Positions 31,598-40,452 of a DNA stretch of 64,000 nucleotides are shown here, in pieces. The DNA is from Tubulanus polymorphus (Eukaryota > Nemertea > Palaeonemertea > Tubulaniformes > Tubulanidae), in NCBI RefSeq assembly GCF_964204645.1, contig NC_134029.1, forward strand, positions 19,982,450-20,046,449, given 5' to 3'. The notes under the pieces are model-generated. The model did no database searches. It was not told where the DNA came from and was given only the letters and a program-made list of their open reading frames with translations. Position 1 is the first letter of the stretch; every line of letters starts with the position of its first letter. Made by a program: the position numbers and the translations under genes.

Positions 31598-33676
31598 CTA
31601 GCGACGGTCTCTGAAAACAGATTGCAGCAAATTTCCGAGCTGGTGAACGATTTCACCAGAGAACGAACTGTAGTTGTTATTGAAGTTACCAGTACCGTTA
31701 CGGACCGGGTTCGAGCGATAATTGAATGAGGGCTTGTTAAAAACCGGATTTGGAGCGCGTCGATCAGGATTACGAGAGGATGTTGAAATAGGTCGGTTTC
31801 TGGGCTGGAACGTATGAGCGGCATCAGTAGAATGATCAGTTGGACGAGAGTTCAACGTTGAACCCATAATCGAAACACGGTAGCGGTTAACTAGGGACCA
31901 GACACCTTTGCGGTTCAGGTGGATGCGGTCACTACAGAAGAATTCATCAGAAATCGCGCTAAGTTCGGGCGGCAGAGTGATGGCGGAACAGCCTAGGTTA
32001 GAAATATTCGCGTTGAATAGATCAACCTTCTTCATGTAGGCTTCGGTTTGCTGGCTGGAAGCGAGGCAGCGAGGCAACACATGCACCGCGTAAATCTTCG
32101 CATGCGGAAAGGTAGAAGCACATAAGACGACGAGGTCTTTTAGTTGTGTAGAAGTCTCCTCGACGGTATGGGACGCAAGGGTGTTATCACATACATGTAA
32201 AATAATCGACTGGATGTTGTCATCCTGCGGATAGTTTTTCACGAAATCGAACGCACCACTGATGGTCTTGTCGGCAAGCGATTTGATTTGAGTCCTCATC
32301 TGCGGGAAGAGACGAGACGAGTTAAGCGGTTTGGTGTGAGAGTTTCCCACAACCAGGACATCAACACCTCTACGCGGAACACCGTTCACTGGGTTTGCTG
32401 ATACAAACGGGCGCGGATCCGAATTAGCATGTAGGGAGGTCTTGAGCGAGAGAACCTCATCCTTAAGCGAACCGATTTTAGCAGTAGCATCCCGCAGGTC
32501 CTTTTCTAGGGACTCAATACGTTCATTCCTACGCAGGAGGTCGGACCTCGCAGTTGTGAGCTCCTCTTGGCTCGAGCCAAGAGAAAGCTTTAACATGGCC
32601 GATTCAGCAATGGCACTGTCACTCAAGGAGTTAGCTTTATTCAGACTGTGTTCCAGGTCAGCGCAGCGGGAATTCAGCAGAGCACACTGGTCGCAAGTTG
32701 AACGATCGAACGGCATAGACAAAAGTTTGTCACAGAGACCAATGAGGCGGCTCTCGAGAGCCTCGCATTTATCATTCGAGGAGCGCAAGGCGGTTGATAG
32801 TTCTTTAATACGCTTGTTGGCAGCGGACAGCTCGGAGTCAAGGAATTTTCGCTTTAGAGATTCGTTCTCACTAGACGCGTTTAACAGTTTATCCACAAAG
32901 CGCGACTCCAAGTCACGAATCATATCTTGCAACGGGTGTGAGGACTCCTGGTTCACGGGGGAGCCCAGTACAACCTCAGGTGATGTACCCTGGGAAACGG
33001 AGACAGGTACGGACTGGACAGCAACGTCACATCGAGGCACACCGGCAGAACTCAGATCGCCAGTTTGGAAGTCAGGGTCAACCTGTGTACACAGCTCGCA
33101 CTGGAACTTACGCGTAGTGTTACAAAGTAAAAACAGCTGGTACACTGGAAGTTTTGAACAGGAGAAATGGATCCAACATTTACAGTAGTGGCAACCGATC
33201 ATCAGCTCAGTATCAGGCTTCCCGCAAAAACAGGCGAGTGGGTTTTCCAGTTGCAGAGAGACCGGTTCACAGATACTGACCGGACCATTTTCACAGGCAC
33301 TGTCTAGATCATCGTCACAGGAGCTCGGTAACGGTACAGCCTCGGCAGGAGTGATGTGAGTCATAGGTGGCTGCATATTACGGGAGTAACAGAAGTCCGA
33401 AACACTTACCGACTTGACGGCGCCGATCGTGTCAGCCTCATGCACTAAAATATCCTTGGTGCAGAGACCGGCGTCGTTCAGGAAGGAACACGCAAGGTTA
33501 ATACAATTAAACTTTTTGTGGGTACTACCTGAGTAACCTGAGACGCTCTCTTCACAAATGTACCAGTCCGTAAAGATGCCAACACGACGGCCGACGGCGA
33601 CGGCGAAGAAGTAGAGTTTCGGCGCCATTTTGTTTTGTTTCGTTGACTCGTTATTGCTCGAGCAGCAAGGATCCAA
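31598..33676 (-). CDS. LINE ORF1: RNase H1 HBD-like + PHD + coiled coil + SGNH esterase
   Basis: 692 residues, four recognisable parts. (1) About 20-68 matches the RNase H1 N-terminal hybrid-binding domain (caulimovirus VI type): FAVAVGRRVGIFTDW, then KKF at 54-56; Trp38 and Lys54/Lys55 match the residues that contact RNA:DNA hybrid in RNase H1. (2) A PHD finger with all eight C4HC3 ligands: C149, C151, C162, C165, H170, C173, C193, C196. (3) A long heptad-like coiled coil, about 255-420. (4) An SGNH hydrolase-like domain with GNSHT (Ser446) and DRIHL (Asp583, His586). The last 70 residues are Asn/Arg/Pro-rich and probably basic. PHD and esterase ORF1 proteins are known in CR1/L2-like LINEs; the HBD-like part is the surprise. 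A downstream ATG (Met17) starts just before the HBD and could be the true start. Confidence 0.9.
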   Translation of the reverse strand: MDPCCSSNNESTKQNKMAPKLYFFAVAVGRRVGIFTDWYICEESVSGYSGSTHKKFNCINLACSFLNDAGLCTKDILVHEADTIGAVKSVSVSDFCYSRNMQPPMTHITPAEAVPLPSSCDDDLDSACENGPVSICEPVSLQLENPLACFCGKPDTELMIGCHYCKCWIHFSCSKLPVYQLFLLCNTTRKFQCELCTQVDPDFQTGDLSSAGVPRCDVAVQSVPVSVSQGTSPEVVLGSPVNQESSHPLQDMIRDLESRFVDKLLNASSENESLKRKFLDSELSAANKRIKELSTALRSSNDKCEALESRLIGLCDKLLSMPFDRSTCDQCALLNSRCADLEHSLNKANSLSDSAIAESAMLKLSLGSSQEELTTARSDLLRRNERIESLEKDLRDATAKIGSLKDEVLSLKTSLHANSDPRPFVSANPVNGVPRRGVDVLVVGNSHTKPLNSSRLFPQMRTQIKSLADKTISGAFDFVKNYPQDDNIQSIILHVCDNTLASHTVEETSTQLKDLVVLCASTFPHAKIYAVHVLPRCLASSQQTEAYMKKVDLFNANISNLGCSAITLPPELSAISDEFFCSDRIHLNRKGVWSLVNRYRVSIMGSTLNSRPTDHSTDAAHTFQPRNRPISTSSRNPDRRAPNPVFNKPSFNYRSNPVRNGTGNFNNNYSSFSGEIVHQLGNLLQSVFRDRR

Positions 33677-33700
33677 GAAAGTAATAATATATCATAAACC

Positions 33701-33920
33701 GGCCAACAAGGCAGACGAAATACGCACTGCGCACAACGAGAAAGTACCAACAAGTAGGTGAGATACAAATCCGCTAACGGAATAAAGTTGAGACTCGGAT
33801 TTTCGACCAATTTTAACGTAGAATTTTTGAAACGCGAGCGAACATCGCGACACCGGAAGTCGAATCTATTGATAAAAACCGGGATTCGGCCAATCAGCGC
33901 TCGCCGTGTTATTATCCAAG
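33701..33920 (+). promoter_or_regulatory. Probable shared promoter/5'UTR region of the TUSC3-like gene
   Basis: About 220 bp lie between the approximate LINE 5' end and the TUSC3-like ATG at 33921. No TATA box is obvious. The segment AAGATGGCGACGACC at the start codon resembles the YY1-type AAGATGGCGGC element often found at the start codons of housekeeping genes. This reading is inference. Confidence 0.3.
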
Positions 33921-36900
33921 ATGGCGACGACCGGCTGGAAAATCGCTGTAATTTGTTGCATTTTAGCAGTTTGCGCGTCATGCTTTGCTCAAAAGAAGTC
34001 GAAAGAGGTACAGAACTTTAGCCCAGTTGTTCCTCGCGATGATAGATTTGCCCTTTCTTGCGGGGAGGTTTGCAAAACGTCTCTGGAGACGTTTTTGCGC
34101 GTCAGACTTCTTGTCTTATTAGACTGGTTCCCGTGTTTATAATTTAGCATGAAGCCTGCAGCGACTATCCTCGCTTACCAGGTGTCCGGTGTTGGTCCCA
34201 GAACTCGCTTCCACCAGCCCCCTGGCCTCAGGATGCATGATTTCATTACTGGCACTTTCGCGTGTGACGTCATGTCGACTTCCTTGTTCGATAAAACGTT
34301 CGCTGATTGATTGGTCCATTTAACCGGAAATCCAACAGAAGCCTAATGTCGTTTGTTACAAGCGCTGTGATAAGTATGACCGGATTCTGGTCAGCTAGTA
34401 ACGACTCACGAGGTCCAGGGGTTTGGGAAACGGATTTGTGAGTTCGAAAAACCTTGTCCTTAACGGGTGAAGATGAGTAGCGACTGCAGTTTAGGTATCC
34501 CTAGCCCTATGGTTATGTACCTAACCTAACCATAACACTAATCTTTAATTACAGTAGCGCCACAAAATGGACATGTCACCTAAACCTGCTGCAGTTCGAT
34601 CGAAGAATGACCGATTGCCTGGGCGTCTCACCTTTGCTAGAGTTTGTCCAGTTAAAATTGAATGATAATGATAACATGTCGTCCGTGATAATAAATAGTT
34701 GATGCACAGGATTGACTGAGCCCAGTAACTCATAGGCCTAGCTCATTTTAATGTTTCATCACCCATTCCAAGGTTTGAAGAGGCGTGATGTGAAACTGCA
34801 GATGCTACATCTTTGATACGACTGTCCCAGTTTTTCCTCAACTTCTTACTTGAACTGGCCTTTGAAAAATTCAGTGTGTGGCCTTTGATTGATTTTTCTG
34901 TCATTAATCTGAGGAAGTAGATTTTCTTATTAAGATAAATAAGTGTTTCCTCTGTAATGTAAGTGAAATGTAAGGTTGGAACAGCAACAGCTCTGAGGCT
35001 CCAGCATGGCTCATTAAAGCTCTGTATTATCAATCAACTAAACTATCTCGAAAGTTTTTACTTTGATTTCTTTTTTTTTCACAGTCTCTCGCTTCGGAAA
35101 AAGCGCAGCAAATGATGGACTGGCAAATGAAGAAAGTGATCGTAAAAATGAACGGCGAGAAGTTCCGACATTACGTCAAATCGACGCCGAAAACGCACTC
35201 GACGATCGTCATGTTAACGGCCCTTAAAGCCAACAGACGCTGTACAGTTTGTGTGTAAGAATTGATTTCATTTCATTCAAAAATCTGTAGGACTCGGTTC
35301 ATTCCATTGTTGTGATTTGAGTCTGTTTACATTCACCAGGGGCATTAGATAGTTGAAGAACCTAGCGTAATAACCTTGAGAAATGAATGATCTTATATTA
35401 ACTCTATCGCAATACTAATACATATTTTTCAAACACAGTCACTTGCATTATTGTTGCTCATGATCATAATGTATTATATTATTCTATTATTTTGGTAAAA
35501 AAAGATCATGTCTTCTCTGTTTTTTGCCAGTTCTTTGTCGGATTATTTCGTATGTCTGATGGCAATCATTTCAAATTTGAACTACTAAATTCTTTTTTAG
35601 GCAAGCCTTTGAAGAGTATCAAATTTTAGCCAACTCGTGGCGATTATCTCAATTATTCTCGGACAAACTGTTCTTCGTCATGGTCGATTACGACGAAGGA
35701 CCCGACGTTTTCCAATCGGTAAGTGATGCTCATATAGCAGAAATATCCCAATTTCTCAGGGGGTGTTGTGAATTCTTGAGTATTTATGTATATTTCAGCT
35801 CAATCTGAACACGGCTCCAGTATTCATGCATTTCCCGGCTAAAGGAAAACCTAAAAGAGGAGACACTCTAGATATCCATAGGTATAACTTGTTTTAAATG
35901 CTAAAGCCAACTAATGGGCTTGATGATATAAAGGATTATTCTAACAGTTTTTAGTATTTAATTTTAACTAACCTTGTCATCAAAGAAATGAAAATGAATA
36001 TTTTCTGAAAATGAATTTAACATCAACTGGGTTTCACTCATCAACTTCGAAAAACAGAGAATATATCGGTCTTCCAGTCAAATTCATTTCGTTATTCGTT
36101 GTAAAAAATAAGTAATTTTCAATGAAATTCAAACAGAATCTTTTTGATATTTTAGGCTTCCAAACGATTAGATATTTAAGATTAACTTTCCCCCTCGGTG
36201 TATGGTATTGATTTCATTGAAAATTGATCTGCTGTTTTACTATTCGATTCGCTATCTTAATATTAGAAAATATGATTTAAATTAAATAATTACTCGGTAA
36301 CCACTAGCGACACCTTGCAGATCATCGTGGAATCATCGCTTGCCGCAGTAGCGTTGTCAGTTCACTGTTATGATTAATCAAACCGGAGATATTAGTACAT
36401 GTTTGTGTCAATAGTCTGATGATAGATTATGTTTAACCGATGCGCTCGTTTTGTAGAATCGGTTTCGCGGCTGAACAAATATCTCGTTGGGTCGCGGAAA
36501 GAACTGATATTCAGGTTAGTTGATTGAATACGGTATTGTTCTTGGTTCTAGATACATGTGTTCACGCGGAATAGAAGGTTATACAGTAAACCTCGCGTAA
36601 CTCTGATACGGTCAACTCGGATTTTCGATTAACTCGTACAAAACCGAAATCAAATTTTGACTTCCTAATGTATTTTCCGATTGTAATCTCAGACTTTTGC
36701 TCATTCGCACCAATTTTGCTGGTCCCAGTTTGACCCAAGTTAGGCGTAGTTTACTGGATAAATTTGTCCATGATTGAAGATTTTTTCAACTGTCTACATC
36801 CAGACTTAAGTTGAGAGCCAAATAGTATCTACCTCCTTGTTCTTCAGATCCGTGTGTTCCGTCCTCCGAGCTATTCCGGTACGCTGACGCTGGCTTTGTT

Positions 36901-38300
36901 ACTATCTCTGATCGGCGCATTATTGTATATCAAACGAAACAATCTGGAATTCCTGTACAACAAGACGTCGTGGGGAATTGGAGCGGTGGTAAGTCGATAG
37001 CTCTCTCTGATAAAGTCGTTTGACCTACCGGGTACTTACTTGAGTAATCCTTTCAGTGCTTACCCCGGAATACCCTGGAAATAATTACGAAATTTTGGAA
37101 AATTCCACCCCAGTGCGTTGTATAACATCGGTTTACAGCAGTGCGGTGTATCGTTAGCTACTAATATTTCGCATTGTTTTCGACAGGTGCTGCTACCTTT
37201 CAATTGAAATTATAACTTATCAATACATACACTGATACACCGCACTGTGGTGTACTAACAAAGTTCATTGCAGATTTATACACCGCACTAGGGTGTAAAC
37301 TTACTGAAAGGATTAATACACGGTATTGTCTAATGTTACCACGCTCTTACTCGATGTATAACGTAAATTAGTCGACGTGGTCCTTATTGAATCGAGTAAG
37401 ACTAAAGCAATTGTTTATCTCATTTTTCAGACGATTATCTTAGCCATGACATCGGGGCAAATGTGGAATCATATCCGCGGTCCTCCGTTCATGCATAGAA
37501 ATCCTCAAACTGGTCAAGTTGTAAGTACACGAATTTAACGGCACACCTCGAAAAATTATTTGTTGGGACATTCAATCAAAATAACGTTAACGTTCTTTTC
37601 TTTGTCTCACTTCATTTCAGCATTATATCCACGGAAGTAGTCAGGGTCAATTTATCATAGAAACGTACATCGTTATTTTATTAAGTATCCTTTGAATATG
37701 CAAAGAGAGAAAGTCATCTTGTCAGACATTAAGTAGACCCCAGTCAAGTCAGAAGAGCTTTTGAAATTTTTCATTCTTGGTGACACAACATTCACAGCAC
37801 TCATTATTTCACTGGTTGAGTCTAAACTAATACTAACTGATAACTAGTTTCACTGATTAGATTAAGGGGTGATGCACAAATAATCGGAAATTTTTAACTC
37901 GTCCATCGCTCTGTTAGGAACCTTAACGCTAAAACCAAAAAGATGCGGCCATTACTGTCGGTATGCTGCTACTAAATGAAGGTAACAATGTAAAAGGTGA
38001 TGCTAGCAAAAAACGAAGTAAGTTCGCTTAAGGGACTGGTTATGATTTAATGTCAATGTTATCTTGATTGACTTATATATGTAATTGTGATGTTGTAATC
38101 AATTTGTTTTCGATTTCAGTTATGGTTCTCATCGGTCTCGGCACGTATGCATTTTTCTTCAGCGTTTTACTATCGGTGTTTCGATCGAAATATCAAGGTT
38201 ATCCGTATAGGTGAGTTATATCGATTAAAAGCAATTTTTTAAGTCGCAACTTTATCTTCCTCACTCTTCGATTAATTTTGTTTTTAGTTTCCTAATTTAA
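33921..38300 (+). CDS. TUSC3: Oligosaccharyltransferase OST3/OST6-type subunit (TUSC3/MAGT1), complete, 11 exons
   Basis: Exons in frame: 33921-34007, 35085-35254, 35601-35718, 35799-35881, 36457-36514, 36848-36988, 37431-37520, 37621-37684, 37943-38017, 38120-38210, 38288-38300 (TAA). Total 329 residues, against about 335-348 in human MAGT1/TUSC3. A signal peptide (about 1-23, ending CFA) precedes a lumenal thioredoxin-like domain with the redox pair C82-TV-C85 and the cis-Pro segment TAPVF. Four membrane helices follow, about 182-200, 215-230, 260-282 and 296-316, with the family block [10 protein letters not shown] and C-terminal [10 protein letters not shown]. In the ER membrane this subunit forms mixed disulfides that help STT3B-type oligosaccharyltransferase glycosylate Cys-adjacent sites; vertebrate members are also linked to Mg2+ uptake. 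TUSC3 and MAGT1 are paralogues split in vertebrates, so the symbol is by family. Odd: the acceptor of exon 9 lacks a pyrimidine tract. Confidence 0.95.
34008..35084 (+). other. Intron 1 of the TUSC3-like gene
   Basis: A 1.08-kb phase-0 intron ending in a strong TTTTTTTTTCACAG acceptor. No repeat family of this window was recognised in it, and the two short open frames on the minus strand show no protein-like features. Confidence 0.7.
36584..36756. mobile_element. Pogo/Tigger-like MITE, copy 2, in an intron of the TUSC3-like gene
   Basis: CAGTAAACCTCGCGTAACTC at the left is inverted as AAGTTAGGCGTAGTTTACTG at the right; TA precedes the left end. 173 bp, non-coding, homologous to 21045-21210. 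It sits in the intron between exons 5 and 6. Confidence 0.8.
37048..37316. mobile_element. piggyBac-like MITE, copy 2, in an intron of the TUSC3-like gene
   Basis: The left end is CCTTTCAGTGCTTACC (its flanking TTAA decayed to GTAA); the right end is TTACTGAAAGGA followed by TTAA at 37313-37316. The interior has ACACCGCACTGTGGTGTA and CAGTGCGGTGTATCG palindromic words of the family. It lies between exons 6 and 7. Confidence 0.8.
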
Positions 38301-40407
38301 GAAGATTGACTGGGTGTTTTGAAGAACGGCGTTTTCTACGGAAATTATATGAAAAATGTTGAAAATTGATTTTATTGTTTCTGAATATACAATATTCATA
38401 ATAGATTGAAACCTGCCAGATAAAGTTCTCTTACAATGTATACGTGGACTAACATCTAGTAATCGCTGGAACAAAATTATTAACCAAAGATTATGGAATA
38501 TTTCTAGCTGATTAACCATTGGGATTAAGTAACATATTGGTTACATTATTTTGGTTGTTCAGTCCTTCTACTTTATGTATTTCTGTTTAACTATTTGAAT
38601 GTTTTTATGGTAAGGCCTGATATTTCCTTCACGTTCGTCGTGTGAGTCGGTCTTTGAATATAATATAGGGGACCAGAAATTTGTGTACGTTAGAAAAAAC
38701 TATTTGTATGTTTGTCGTTCACTTAGCTCATTTCATTATTATTCGGACTTTAATTATTCTGAACTGAAGTACACCAAATTCAAACAAAAGTGATTGGTAT
38801 TTTATAGGTTGTGTTATTATGACATTGAAGGTGCATTCAAAAACGTTGAAAAACTTCTTATAGTCCTAAGTTTTAACTCGTGTCTTTAATTGTACAGTTG
38901 GCTGAAAAATTAGCAGGGAAGGTGCAGTGCCGCTTCTTAGATTTCGATATTGGCCATGGCCATTAATAGCTCATCTAATTTCTCATTCCAAATGATGAAT
39001 ATTTCGTGAATACCCCTCTTTTGATCATTTATTGGTCCCGACTAACCCAAAAAATAGGTTGGATGAATCAAAAATCAAAATTATTATCTACCTATGTTTT
39101 ATGAGATAGGACGTATATTTATTTGGTAAAATGAAAAAGTCAATACTTGTATCTGATAGTTGGAAGAAGGTAGAGAAGAAAAGATTGTTGTTTTTTTTAC
39201 GTTGTTCTACTTTGTATTTGTAAACTGATGTGTACATGTTGGTATGGATTCATATATAAAGGGAATAAAGCTAATAATTTAAGAGAGTGAAGGTTTTGAA
39301 GATTTTGTTTATTTGTATGTAGCGTAATCCACAGGGACTTGCGGATAAAACCAATATCAATGATCGACCCGAGTATCCCTGTTAAATGGATACTGTGGTT
39401 GTCATTGATACTGGTTTTATCCACCTCACTCTCTGCTATCACGGGCCTGACACAAAAAAGTTTTTGACTCCAGTATCCTAGGTACCATACAAAAACCCGT
39501 TTTCTATATTGTACCTAGGAATGGGTGCTGGGGTCAAAAAACTGTGTCATGCCCTTTGATAGATAGTTACCTAATCGTTGGTGGTAAGTTTTTTATAATC
39601 GGATGGGCTTATATGTGGTTTGTGAAAATATCCGCTCGTGAAACTAAACCACAGTCAGGTTACTGACTAGCCCTTTGACTGCTATCAATTATCACAAGTC
39701 CCTGTGCAGGAAGTCAAGTCCCTGTGTCCGTAGAATCAGTCCTCTTTTGTCAGTTGTGGCAAGCGAGGACGAGTATGTCCGTACAGTGCTGCCACCGCTT
39801 CATCGGAATATCGTTGTTCCGATCATCGGAACATTTGACAGCGCATTTTACTTCCGGGTCGATTGAACGTGGACAGTGAAAGTGAAGTGTTTGACGCTGC
39901 TTGGGATACTATCTCAGTGGATTATACCGTATTCAAACAACAATGATTTCTGTCTGCTGCAGGATTTGAAAGTTTCGTCGTCGACTTAAAAGTAGTCTGG
40001 TAGGCCTGGATGAATCAACTCTTACTCATGACATTGTCTTTAATTTGAAGAATGTATCATCACAATCACTTCACAGTCACGCACACTGCAAGGAAAATTT
40101 TTTTCAAAAAAAAAGTTTTGTAAACTTAAGATTTTTACTCGTTCAAACGCCACTCGAATGTCTAGAAAACACTTTTCCGTATTTTAATAATTAAGTACCT
40201 ATAAAATGTGGTTTATATTTTAATTTTTTTCTGGAAGGGTTGAATTTTTATAAGTAGGGTGATGAGTTGAGAGGTTTCTAAACTTTTCATTTTTTTTTCC
40301 AAAAAAAGCGTCACTTGAATTATGACCTCGAAAGTGCTATTATGATAGTATAGGCTTGCATATGATTAAGATATTGGGTGATTATGATTTATTTCGAATC
40401 TTTTCAG
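38301..40407. other. TUSC3-like 3'UTR and intergenic spacer to the GALNT10-like gene
   Basis: A GGGAATAAAGC word near 39260 is a possible polyadenylation signal for the TUSC3-like gene. A relative of the foldback transposon lies at 39330-39706. A poly(A)/poly(T)-rich patch is near 40098-40310. No exon was recognised, although the 5'UTR start of the GALNT10-like gene is probably in the right half. Confidence 0.5.
39330..39706. mobile_element. Short relative of the 1.3-kb foldback transposon
   Basis: The left end CACAGGGACTTG runs into ATAAAACCAATATCAATGA, matching the left end of the element at 25895; the right end ATCAATTATCACAAGTCCCTGTG (to 39706) is the inverse of the same terminus. Inside, TAAAACCAATATCAATGA (39347 onward) is inverted near 39399-39420. 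No matching 8-bp target duplication was seen. Confidence 0.6.
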
Positions 40408-40452
40408 GACGATTTAGGCTAGATTTTTAAAGAAAAATTCCCAGGAATCATC

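Larger units (their letters stand above)
27576..33700 (-). mobile_element. Near-intact CR1/L2-like non-LTR retrotransposon (LINE)
   Basis: Read on minus, the order is: short 5' leader, ORF1 (33676-31598), 143-bp gap, ORF2 (31454-27852), 3'UTR of about 250 bp, then a tail of direct hexamer repeats (GTTCAA)n, seen on plus as CTTGAA repeats at about 27584-27612. Neither ORF is broken by a stop or frameshift, implying a young and possibly mobile copy. A PHD and esterase-bearing ORF1, an APE-type endonuclease plus RT in ORF2, and a tail of short tandem repeats instead of poly(A) place it in the CR1/L2-like assemblage; the exact clade needs a tree. The 5' boundary is approximate and no clear target-site duplication was identified. 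Confidence 0.85.

Noticed and set aside
32442-33188. 248-codon open frame on plus across LINE ORF1
   Set aside because: It is the antisense shadow of ORF1, whose minus-strand reading shows the PHD, coiled-coil and SGNH motifs.
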